Origin: Saprospiraceae bacterium | Lineage (GTDB): Bacteria; Bacteroidota; Bacteroidia; Chitinophagales; Saprospiraceae | DNA: 11,133 bases | Direction: 5' to 3' | NCBI GenBank assembly: GCA_029262975.1 | Contig: JAJCYJ010000628.1 | Span: forward strand, 1 to 11,133 | Shown here: one piece after another, positions 1 to 7,146 of the stretch | Layout of the letters: each line of letters starts with the position of its first letter | Position numbering within the stretch: position 1 is the first letter of the stretch | Translations under genes and position numbers: made by a program | The notes under the pieces: model-generated | Told to the model about the DNA's origin: nothing | Databases searched by the model: none | What the model saw: only the letters and a program-made list of their open reading frames with translations

Positions 1-1143
1 AGATTTCAGGATTTCAGGGAAATGTTTGATAAAATGGGCGATAAGATTGAAGCTGTCAGTGTCGGGACACCTGATTTTTCTCATTTTCCGATAACGATGC
101 TTGCTATGTCTCTGGGTATTCATGTGTATGTAGAAAAACCGATGGCCAGGACTTTTAACGAAGTAGAACTAATGATGTCCGGAGCGGAGAAATATAATGT
201 AGTTACTCAAATGGGCAACCAGGGGCATTCTGAAGCAAATTATTTTCAATTTAAAACCTGGGTGAAAGCTGGGATTATAAAAGATGTCACAGCCGTCACT
301 GCACATATGAATAATAAAAGAAGATGGCATTCATGGGATCCTGGGATGACAAAATTTCCGGATGGACAGCCTCTTCCAACTACACTTGATTGGGACACCT
401 GGCTGGGCACAGCAAATAATCATGAGTACCATAAAGATTATGTCAATGGACAATGGCGCTGCTGGTATGATTTTGGTATGGGTGCTCTCGGCGATTGGGG
501 AGCTCATACGATGGATACTGTTCATGAGTTTCTAAATTTAGGATTACCTTATGAAGTAGACCCGGTAAGAATAGATGGGCACAATCCTTTCTTTTTTCCC
601 ATGTCCACTACACTTTTATTTAAATTTCCAAGCCGTGGTGGTATGCCTCCTGTTGAATTGACGTGGTATGACGGAGTGGATAATATTCCGGCTGTTCCTG
701 AAGGATATGGTGTTTCAGAACTTGATCCTAATATTCCGCCACCTAGCGACGGTCAATTACAACCTGCCAAGTTGAATCCTGGCAAAATTATTTATAGTAA
801 AGAACTAAATTTTAAAGGAGGCTCTCATGGCAGCGAATTGGAAATCATTCCTCCCGATGTAGCTAAAGAAATGGCATCCAGTTTGCCCGACGTACCGGAA
901 AGTACATCTAATCATTTTGCAAATTTTCTACTTTCATGCAAAGGGGAAGAAAAATGCCGTTCTTCATTTGATATAGCAGGCCCCTTAAGCCAGGTTTTTA
1001 CCTTGGGTGTGTTGGCACAGCGCCTTAATTCAAAATTGATTTTTAATAGAGAAACAAAACAAATTACCAATAATCCTTTAGCCAACTTATTACTTGCAGG
1101 TGGGCAACCACGCAAAGGATGGGAGGAATTTTATAAATTATAA
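1..1143 (+). CDS. Gfo/Idh/MocA family NAD(P)-dependent oxidoreductase, 5'-truncated by window edge
   Basis: The reading frame is open to base 1, so an upstream start is missing; the ATG at base 22 is internal. The first 380 visible residues begin part-way through the Rossmann domain, so the N-terminal dinucleotide-binding Gly motif and any signal peptide are not seen. Visible family marks are the Glu-Lys-Pro motif (residues 45-47 counted from the edge; Lys is the usual catalytic base), the following 'TQMGNQGHS' stretch, and the C-terminal-domain motif with Asp165 and His169 spaced D-x-x-x-H, matching the proton-relay pair of inositol and glucose dehydrogenases. The family oxidises or reduces sugars and cyclitols with a nicotinamide cofactor. 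The next gene starts 93 nt downstream. A second, divergent family member lies at 5698-7074. The exact substrate cannot be told; oxidation of a glycoside hydroxyl is suggested by the DUF1080 neighbour (inference). Confidence 0.9.
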   Translation, partial: RFQDFREMFDKMGDKIEAVSVGTPDFSHFPITMLAMSLGIHVYVEKPMARTFNEVELMMSGAEKYNVVTQMGNQGHSEANYFQFKTWVKAGIIKDVTAVTAHMNNKRRWHSWDPGMTKFPDGQPLPTTLDWDTWLGTANNHEYHKDYVNGQWRCWYDFGMGALGDWGAHTMDTVHEFLNLGLPYEVDPVRIDGHNPFFFPMSTTLLFKFPSRGGMPPVELTWYDGVDNIPAVPEGYGVSELDPNIPPPSDGQLQPAKLNPGKIIYSKELNFKGGSHGSELEIIPPDVAKEMASSLPDVPESTSNHFANFLLSCKGEEKCRSSFDIAGPLSQVFTLGVLAQRLNSKLIFNRETKQITNNPLANLLLAGGQPRKGWEEFYKL

Positions 1144-1161
1144 TCAGTATTAAAATCAGAA

Positions 1162-1190
1162 GACATTTAGAATTGTATTTTCTAGATGTC
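1162..1190 (+). terminator. Candidate hairpin after the first oxidoreductase gene
   Basis: An inverted repeat of 11 bp arms (gacatttagaa and ttctagatgtc) pairs fully, with one G-T wobble, around a 7-nt loop, 18 nt after the stop codon at 1141-1143. This is the cleanest stem-loop in the intergenic DNA. There is no run of T after it, so it is not a textbook intrinsic terminator; it could instead be an mRNA-stabilising 3' stem or a binding site upstream of the next gene. Confidence 0.35.
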
Positions 1191-1236
1191 AGTTATCTCT
1201 CAGTTAGAAAATTGATATACTAAAAAATTAAGTGCT

Positions 1237-2019
1237 ATGAGATACAAGAATTTAATTGCTATACTGCTGTCCATGTCCTTCCTGTTTTCAATTTCCATGA
1301 CCGGGCAAATAAAAATCAATCCGGGGAGTCTGGATATCTACCTCGTCATTGGTCAGTCAAATATGGCCGGAAGAGCTGAAATAAGGAAAGAAGATAGTCT
1401 GTCTGTAGCAGGGGCTTTTCTTTATGCCGAGGTAGAAGATGGACGTTGGGTTGAAGCGACTAATCCTTTGAATCGGTTCTCTACGATCAGAAAGAGGATA
1501 GGCATGCAACGATTAGGCCCGGCATATTCTTTTGTTTCATCCATGATATCTCATCGTTCGGAAAGAGATATCGGATTAGTCGTCAATGCGAAAGGAGGAA
1601 CTCAAATTGTGCAATGGCTTCCAGGTACACGGTTCTATAAAGAAGCAGTCAGACGAACCAAAGAGGCATTGAAATTTGGGAAGTTAAAGGGAGTCCTTTG
1701 GCATCAAGGCGAGAGCGATAATGATCCCATCAGAATGGCAGTGTATTTATCGAGAATTGAAATTTTGATAAATGCACTTCGAGAGGAGTTTGATGAACCC
1801 AATCTTCCTTTTGTCGCAGGCCAGATTTATGAAACGGAGAAAACAGAAAATTTTAATAGAATGTTACTTAATCTTCCTGATTTTATAAATTATACAGGTC
1901 TCGTATCCAGCGTAGGTACAATGGTAATAGATGGTGTTCACTTTGACTCCAATAGTACCATATTATTGGGACAACGATATGCTGATCAAATGATCATGTT
2001 GTTAAAGCAATTGGAATGA
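1237..2019 (+). CDS. Secreted SASA-domain (DUF303) SGNH-type carbohydrate esterase
   Basis: This 260-residue protein is probably an acetyl esterase acting on acetylated sugars; the family includes sialate O-acetylesterase-like and CE6-type acetylxylan esterases. It begins with a Sec signal peptide (hydrophobic residues 6-20, likely cut before Gln24). The four SGNH blocks are visible: 'GQSNMAG' at 39-45 with nucleophile Ser41, a Gly-rich 'NAKGGT' at 117-122 that would supply oxyanion-hole groups, 'WHQGESD' at 155-161, and 'DGVHF' at 232-236 carrying the probable catalytic Asp232 and His235. It is a single compact domain with no carbohydrate-binding module. It lies between the partial oxidoreductase and the sulfatase, which suggests removal of acyl decorations before backbone cleavage. 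The acyl group and sugar cannot be predicted from sequence alone. The start is the only in-frame ATG that keeps the signal peptide. Confidence 0.9.
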   Translation: MRYKNLIAILLSMSFLFSISMTGQIKINPGSLDIYLVIGQSNMAGRAEIRKEDSLSVAGAFLYAEVEDGRWVEATNPLNRFSTIRKRIGMQRLGPAYSFVSSMISHRSERDIGLVVNAKGGTQIVQWLPGTRFYKEAVRRTKEALKFGKLKGVLWHQGESDNDPIRMAVYLSRIEILINALREEFDEPNLPFVAGQIYETEKTENFNRMLLNLPDFINYTGLVSSVGTMVIDGVHFDSNSTILLGQRYADQMIMLLKQLE

Positions 2020-2138
2020 TAAGCAGGAATCAAACGTGCAATATTCAATCAAGCAAGCTATTTAAATCGAAGGATGGGTTATATTATTAATAGGAAAGAT
2101 TCTAATTTTCAATAATCCTATCATCTAAATTAGAGGGT

Positions 2139-3734
2139 ATGTGTTTCCAACTTCGAAGTCTCCAAAGTGGAATAATTGTAACTCTATTGGTCATACTCCT
2201 GAGTTGCGATTCAACTGTAAAGCTGGAAGGAGACAAAAGAGATTTGCCCAATATTCTGTTTGCGATTGCCGATGACCAGTCCTTTCCTCATGCAGGCATC
2301 TATGGTTTTTCTGCAATTAGTACACCTGCATTTGATCGTGTTGCAAATAATGGAATTTTGTTCACCAATGCATTTGTAGCCGCACCTCAATGCAGCCCCT
2401 CAAGGGCTGCTATATTGACAGGTAAAAATATCTGGCAATTGGAAGAGGCAGGAACGCATGCCAGCTCTTTTCCAAGAAAGTTTCAAGTCTTTACAGATCT
2501 TTTGGAGTCCACTGGATATAAGTTGGGGTACACCGGGAAGCCATGGGGTCCGGGAAATTGGGAAATAAGTGGTTGGCATCGAAATCCCGTAGGTCCTGGA
2601 TATAATGAAAAAATTGTCTCATCAGTACCAGCTTCTGGCATCAATTCTAATGATTACTTTGGAAACTTTGCAGCCTTCATCGAAGAGATGCCTGCGGATA
2701 AACCTTTTTTCTTCTGGTATGGCAGTCGCGAACCACATCGCGGATATGAATTTGGGTCGGGTCTAAGATCAGGAATGAAATTAGAAAATGCAGTTGTTCC
2801 TATTTTTCTTCCTGACGATGTGGTTACAAGAAATGATATTCTTGATTATGGACTTGAAATCGAATATTTTGATCAGCATCTGGGTAAAATGTTGGAGCTC
2901 TTAGAAGAGCGCGGACAATTGCACAATACGATCATTGTAGTGACTGCTGATAACGGTATGCCATTTCCTTATGCTAAAGCAAACTTGCAGGAATATGGAA
3001 CACATGTTCCATTGTCCATTTCCTGGCCTAAAGTAATTAAGCAACCGGAAATTTCAAACGAATTGGTAAGCTTGATTGATCTCGCTCCTACGTTTCTTGA
3101 AATAGCTGGAGTAGAAAATATCCCTGAAATGACAGGAAAAAGTATTGTACCTATTTTGTATTCTGAAAATTCTGAATATCCTATAAGAGATTTTGTATTG
3201 ACAGGACGTGAAAGACATACCCATGCACGACCTGATAATTTAGGATATCCTTCGAGGGCCATTAGGACAAGGGAATATTTATTTGTTAAAAATTATTACC
3301 CCGGGCGCTGGCCTGCGGGTGATCCGGCACCACAGACAAAGGAAAATGATACACGGAATCAAGTGGACGGTTATAGACCTATTTATCCTGGATATCATGA
3401 CATAGACGGGTCGCCATCTAAGAAATTTATGATGAATCAGCATATCGAAGAAAGAGATAGGCTACTTTTTGAACTTGCCTTTGAGAAGCGACCTATGGAG
3501 CAATTGTATGATATTAAAAGTGACCCTGAATGTCTATATGATTTGTCGGCCAATCCGGCATATAGTAAAATCAGAGAAGATTTACGCGCAAAACTGGATC
3601 ATGAATTGAGAAAAGAAGGAGATCCCAGGATGTTTGGCAGTCAGATCTTCGATAGCTATCCGCGATATTCTCCAATGAGAAATTTCGATGGATTTAATGA
3701 GCAGGGAAAATACAATAATAAGTATAAGAATTGA
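2139..3734 (+). CDS. Lipoprotein sulfatase, S1 type, sulfamidase (heparan N-sulfatase)-like
   Basis: This 531-residue family S1 formylglycine sulfatase would hydrolyse sulfate groups from a glycan. The N-terminus is a lipoprotein signal ending in a lipobox, Leu-Leu-Ser-Cys23, so the enzyme is membrane-anchored, possibly at the cell surface. Visible active-site parts are Asp45-Asp46 (metal ligands), Cys85 in 'CSPSR' (converted to formylglycine) with Arg89, Lys134 in a Gly-Lys motif, His200 in 'EPHR', Asp271-Asn272 in 'TADNG', and Lys280. The 'DNGMPFP' region and the 'GRERHTHAR' and 'YPSRAIRT' segments resemble human sulfamidase and its bacterial relatives, so SulfAtlas subfamily S1_8 is my best guess, not a proven one. 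Oddity: the His that usually follows the conserved Lys by two places is Trp136. No formylglycine-generating enzyme or anSME is encoded in the window. The 119-nt upstream gap shows no clear promoter; 'gaggg' lies just before the ATG. Confidence 0.93.
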   Translation: MCFQLRSLQSGIIVTLLVILLSCDSTVKLEGDKRDLPNILFAIADDQSFPHAGIYGFSAISTPAFDRVANNGILFTNAFVAAPQCSPSRAAILTGKNIWQLEEAGTHASSFPRKFQVFTDLLESTGYKLGYTGKPWGPGNWEISGWHRNPVGPGYNEKIVSSVPASGINSNDYFGNFAAFIEEMPADKPFFFWYGSREPHRGYEFGSGLRSGMKLENAVVPIFLPDDVVTRNDILDYGLEIEYFDQHLGKMLELLEERGQLHNTIIVVTADNGMPFPYAKANLQEYGTHVPLSISWPKVIKQPEISNELVSLIDLAPTFLEIAGVENIPEMTGKSIVPILYSENSEYPIRDFVLTGRERHTHARPDNLGYPSRAIRTREYLFVKNYYPGRWPAGDPAPQTKENDTRNQVDGYRPIYPGYHDIDGSPSKKFMMNQHIEERDRLLFELAFEKRPMEQLYDIKSDPECLYDLSANPAYSKIREDLRAKLDHELRKEGDPRMFGSQIFDSYPRYSPMRNFDGFNEQGKYNNKYKN

Positions 3735-3976
3735 TAATAATTAGATAACTTGTTAGGCGCTTAAAACATAAAATTTATAAGCCATGTACTTCTTGTTGTT
3801 TAAGCACTTATACCAAATGTAATAATTGAAATGGACACCCGTGAGTAATTATATAGTCATAGGGTAACAAAGTCTTGGTTAGTCAAAGCAAGATAATTAA
3901 TCGTGGTTGGAAATTTTGATAAAAAATCTGGAACCCTCTAATATTTTGGATGACAATTTGGGCTAAATTATAAACT

Positions 3977-4570
3977 ATGAAAATTTATTCTGTATTTATA
4001 TTTACTGTAATCTTTTTTTACCAGTTAAGTCATGCCCAAACTCCATCTATTAAAAGTGCGTTTAACGGTGAAAGCCTGGCTGGATGGATTGTGCCAGAAA
4101 ATAATACCTGGTGGACTGCTTTTGACGGTATCCTATCTGCTCAAAGCGGGCCTGATCAAAAAGGATCCATACTTTGGACAGAAAAAGAGTTCAAGGATTT
4201 TATAATACAATTAGAATTTCGAATGGGGTATGGCACCGTCGATTCCGGTATTTTTTTACGATCGGATAAGCAACAAGTTCAAATAGGTAACTCCGGGTCA
4301 CTGAATCGCGATATGACGGGTTCTATATATATTTCTGGAAAGGGCTATCCTGTTGAGGCTAGTGGTGTGAGCCAGCTCCTTAAGGTAGAAGATTGGAATA
4401 CACTAAAGGTTGAAGTAATAAGAAACAGATATAAGGTGTGGTTAAATGAAAAGGAGATTCTTGACTTTATGTCCGAAGATATTATTGATCATGGCCCAAT
4501 AGGATTACAACTACATCCAAATAGAAATATGGCTATTGATTTTCGCAATATAAACATTGCAGAACTATGA
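3977..4570 (+). CDS. Secreted DUF1080 (3-keto-disaccharide hydrolase family) protein
   Basis: This 197-residue protein has a Sec signal peptide (hydrophobic 5-16, likely cut after Ala20, before Gln21) and one DUF1080 domain with a concanavalin/LamG-like beta-sandwich fold. Family marks are 'FNGESLAGW' at 29-37, 'DSGIFLRS' at 89-96, 'VQIGNSG' at 101-107, the 'DWNTLKVEV' strand near 139-147 followed by 'VWLNEK', 'GPIGLQLH' at 173-180 and a terminal 'FRNI'. The family has been assigned cleavage of glycosidic bonds in sugars already oxidised at C3, by hydrolysis or elimination. That role needs a 3-keto-forming dehydrogenase, and two Gfo/Idh/MocA genes flank it here. Its stop codon overlaps the start of the DUF6807 gene by 4 bp, so the two are probably translationally coupled. 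It follows a 242-nt gap after the sulfatase, so it may begin its own transcription unit. Family call is firm; activity is inferred. Confidence 0.92.
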   Translation: MKIYSVFIFTVIFFYQLSHAQTPSIKSAFNGESLAGWIVPENNTWWTAFDGILSAQSGPDQKGSILWTEKEFKDFIIQLEFRMGYGTVDSGIFLRSDKQQVQIGNSGSLNRDMTGSIYISGKGYPVEASGVSQLLKVEDWNTLKVEVIRNRYKVWLNEKEILDFMSEDIIDHGPIGLQLHPNRNMAIDFRNINIAEL

Positions 4571-5598
4571 AGATTTTACTATTTGTTACAATTATAATTA
4601 TGAGTGCCAATATGCTCGCACAAAAGAAACTGAACATAGAGCTTGTATCTGATGTAGCAGCACAGAAAGTAGATGTCCTGGTGGATGGGGAATTTTTTAC
4701 TTCATATATCTATCCGAATCAAATAAAAAAGCCGGTCTTATGGCCAGTAGTATCTCCGGGAGGAAATGAAGTCACAAGAAGTTTTCCCTTAAAAGTCAAA
4801 AAAGGGGAACGTGTTGACCATCCACATCATGTTGGAATTTGGTTTAATTATGGTGATGTCAATGGATTGGATTTCTGGAATAATTCTGATGCTATCTCCA
4901 GCGACAAATTGAAAGAATATGGAAGTATCAAACATCAGAGTGTATTGAGCACACAAGGGGGCGAAGAAGGTGTATTGGAGGTTTATTCTAAATGGAATGA
5001 CTATGTGTGCAGAACACTTCTGGAGGAGTTAAGCGAGTTCAAATTTAGTGCCACAGCTGATGCAAGAATCATTGACCGTAAAACTACTTTAACAGCGAAG
5101 GTTGATAAAGTGACATTTACGGATAACAAAGAAGGCATGTTTGGCATCCGTGTAACGCGTGAATTAGAACTACCAAATAATAAATCACTTAAAGTATCGG
5201 ATGCTCACGGTAAAATAATACAAGTCGAAGCACCTGATAACTCAAATGTATCGGGCCATTATGTAAGCAGTACAGGTGTAGAAGGTGAAGCTGTCTGGGG
5301 TACCCGGGCCAATTGGATGAAACTTTCAGGAACATTAAAAGGAGAGCATGTTGCTATTGTAATATTTGACCACCCGCAAAACCCGGGATACCCTACGCAT
5401 TGGCATGCCCGGACATATGGATTATTTGCAGCGAATACATTAGGACAAAAGATTTTCTCTAATGGAGACTTGGAGTTGAATTTCATTTTGAATAAAAGCG
5501 AATCAGCAACTTTCAGATACAGATTAGCAGTGTTCTCTAAAGATCCCACAATACAGGAAATTGAAGAATTATCTAAGTCCTTTATGCAGAAAGAATAA
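4567..5598 (+). CDS. Secreted DUF6807 (PmoA-like) protein of unknown activity
   Basis: This 343-residue protein has a short Sec signal peptide (hydrophobic 3-15, likely cut after Ala18, before Gln19). It matches the DUF6807 family, often annotated PmoA, through 'DHPHHVGIWF' at 84-93, 'VNGLDFW' at 98-104 and a C-terminal 'THWHARTYGLFAAN' at 277-290. The clustered His and Asp residues in the first motif and His278/His280 in the last could form a metal or active site, but no reaction is established that I know of; the methane-oxygenase label should not be taken as function. The gene starts inside the stop codon of the DUF1080 gene (ATGA overlap at 4567-4570), which implies joint expression and perhaps action on the same substrate. 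DUF6807 genes are typically found beside Gfo/Idh/MocA oxidoreductases, as here, where one starts 99 nt downstream. Confidence 0.88.
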   Translation: MKILLFVTIIIMSANMLAQKKLNIELVSDVAAQKVDVLVDGEFFTSYIYPNQIKKPVLWPVVSPGGNEVTRSFPLKVKKGERVDHPHHVGIWFNYGDVNGLDFWNNSDAISSDKLKEYGSIKHQSVLSTQGGEEGVLEVYSKWNDYVCRTLLEELSEFKFSATADARIIDRKTTLTAKVDKVTFTDNKEGMFGIRVTRELELPNNKSLKVSDAHGKIIQVEAPDNSNVSGHYVSSTGVEGEAVWGTRANWMKLSGTLKGEHVAIVIFDHPQNPGYPTHWHARTYGLFAANTLGQKIFSNGDLELNFILNKSESATFRYRLAVFSKDPTIQEIEELSKSFMQKE

Positions 5599-5697
5599 TT
5601 GGAATACTTTATAGTTTACCGTGCAAAAGGGAATAATAATTTAGTTTTCATAACTTAGAAGTTTGACAAAGGAAATTTAAAATATAAAATAAATGTA

Positions 5698-7074
5698 ATG
5701 ACGAACAGGCGCAAATTTATAAAAAAGACAGCAATAGGTACTGCAGGAATGGCTTTTGGGGCGAATGCATTTTCTGCCTCATCTTATAGAAATATCATCG
5801 GAGCCAATGACCGGGTGATATTGGGTTCTATCGGAATCAGGGGCAGAGGAAAGGGGTTGTTGAATAGCTTTACCGGGATGTATAAAGATGGTGTTACTGT
5901 TAAGACGATATGTGATGTTGATTCGTCACTGTTGGAAGACAGGGTGAAAATAGCATCTGATAATCAAGAAGGCAATAAACCCGGTACCGAGACAGATATG
6001 CGAAAGGTATTTGAAGACAAAGAAATTGACGCGGTCATAATTGCCACTCCAAATCATTGGCATGCGCTGTCAACAATCTGGGCTTGCCAGGCTGGGAAAA
6101 ATGTATACGTCGAAAAGCCGAGCTCTCACAATGTGTGGGAGGGTCGAAAAATGGTAGAGGCGGCCAGGAAGTATAAAAGGATTGTACAAGTAGGATTTCA
6201 AAACAGATCGATAAGTAATGTTATGCAGGCCATGGAATTTTTGCATAGCGGTGGTATTGGTGACGTATTTATGGCTCGAGGTATGTGCTTCAAACCAAGA
6301 GATTCTTTTGGAATAGTAAAAGATAGTGCACCTCCCTCCACTTTAAATTACGATTTATGGTTGGGGCCAGCCACATATCGCCCTTATAATGAATTAAAAG
6401 GGCATTATAACTGGCATTGGCATTGGGCTACAGGCAATGGTGATACAGGAAACCAAGGGCCTCATCAATTTGATATAGCCCGATGGGGTCTTAATATGAA
6501 AAAGCATCCGGTCAAAGTACAATCCATGGGTGGAATATTTGGTATTTCTCCAAAGGAATGTTCTCAGGAAACACCTAATACGCAAATGTCTGTTTTTGAA
6601 TATGAAGACGGCAAAATTCTGGAGTTTGAAACAAGAGGTAGATATACAAATGCTGAGGCTAATTCTGACGTAAAGATTGGAAACTTGTTTTATGGAACAG
6701 ATGGTTGGATGGAAGTAAATGGTAGAAATTGGAAAGCATACAAGGGAAGAGAAAAAGAACCTTTTGCAGGATCAGAAATGAATGAGACGGCGGCCATAGG
6801 TGGTGATCAAAGCTTTAGAGCTGCCCCGGATAGTAAAGGGCATTTTGCAAATTTCATTGATGCCGTTCGTTCCGAAAATCGTCATGATCTTAATTGTGAA
6901 GTAGAAGTGGGGCATATGTCGACAGTCCTCCCCTTGATTGCCAATATCGCTTATAATGTTGGGGAGACGTTGAGATTTAATGGAGAGTTTGAAAAGTTTA
7001 TTGATAATTCGGAGGCGGATATGATGCTGACCAGGAAGTATCGATATCCCTATATTGTGCCACAAGCAGTTTAG
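5698..7074 (+). CDS. Tat-exported Gfo/Idh/MocA family oxidoreductase (GH109-like layout)
   Basis: This 458-residue oxidoreductase starts with a twin-arginine signal, 'NRRKFIKK' at 3-10, then a hydrophobic stretch to about residue 27, so it should be folded with cofactor in the cytoplasm and exported. The Rossmann domain has the dinucleotide loop 'GSIGIRGRG' at 43-51, 'CDVD' at 72-75, 'ATPNHWHA' at 116-123 and Glu-Lys-Pro at 139-141. The C-terminal domain has 'GNQGPHQFD' at 251-259 with His256; the place of the usual Asp four residues before it is Asn252. This layout resembles exported bacterial members and GH109 glycosidases, which keep a tightly bound NAD. Likely roles are oxidation of a glycoside to a keto-glycoside or NAD-assisted glycoside cleavage; sequence alone does not separate them. 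It closes the + strand gene run and converges on the lactonase gene 72 nt away. Confidence 0.92.
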   Translation: MTNRRKFIKKTAIGTAGMAFGANAFSASSYRNIIGANDRVILGSIGIRGRGKGLLNSFTGMYKDGVTVKTICDVDSSLLEDRVKIASDNQEGNKPGTETDMRKVFEDKEIDAVIIATPNHWHALSTIWACQAGKNVYVEKPSSHNVWEGRKMVEAARKYKRIVQVGFQNRSISNVMQAMEFLHSGGIGDVFMARGMCFKPRDSFGIVKDSAPPSTLNYDLWLGPATYRPYNELKGHYNWHWHWATGNGDTGNQGPHQFDIARWGLNMKKHPVKVQSMGGIFGISPKECSQETPNTQMSVFEYEDGKILEFETRGRYTNAEANSDVKIGNLFYGTDGWMEVNGRNWKAYKGREKEPFAGSEMNETAAIGGDQSFRAAPDSKGHFANFIDAVRSENRHDLNCEVEVGHMSTVLPLIANIAYNVGETLRFNGEFEKFIDNSEADMMLTRKYRYPYIVPQAV

Positions 7075-7146
7075 ATCGTTGATATCTTCGGGAAACACTT
7101 TACACAGTAAGTTGACAATTTAGGTTGCCAAATAAAAAGGAGAGCT

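Noticed and set aside
2090..2121. Inverted repeat ataggA/tcctat (6 bp arms, 20-nt spacer) before the sulfatase gene
   Set aside because: The arms are too short and the loop too long in AT-rich DNA to be told from chance.
2969..3262. A 97-codon - strand frame in the sulfatase gene
   Set aside because: It is antisense to the conserved metal-binding region of the sulfatase and shows no recognisable motif.
3735..3976. The 242-nt gap before the DUF1080 gene as a possible small RNA or promoter region
   Set aside because: Only a 7-bp stem (gcttaaa/tttaagc) with a wide loop and AT-rich DNA are seen; no TAnnTTTG box, small coding frame or RNA fold could be supported.
4567..5598. Methane monooxygenase subunit, as the label PmoA would suggest
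   Set aside because: The protein is a soluble secreted DUF6807 member without the membrane helices of particulate methane monooxygenase; the label is only an inherited family name.
5658..5665. GAAGTTTG as a -7 box for the Tat oxidoreductase gene
   Set aside because: It misses the first base of TAnnTTTG and has no TTG at the right distance upstream, so it is not better than chance.
6772..7098. An open frame of 108 codons on the - strand over the end of the Tat oxidoreductase gene
   Set aside because: It lies almost wholly antisense to a well-supported gene, its residues match no family, and it has no signal or spacing that supports translation.
7075..7146. A shared bidirectional terminator between the convergent oxidoreductase and lactonase genes
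   Set aside because: Only 4-bp stems were found in this 72-nt gap, with no adjoining T-run that would make a convincing terminator.
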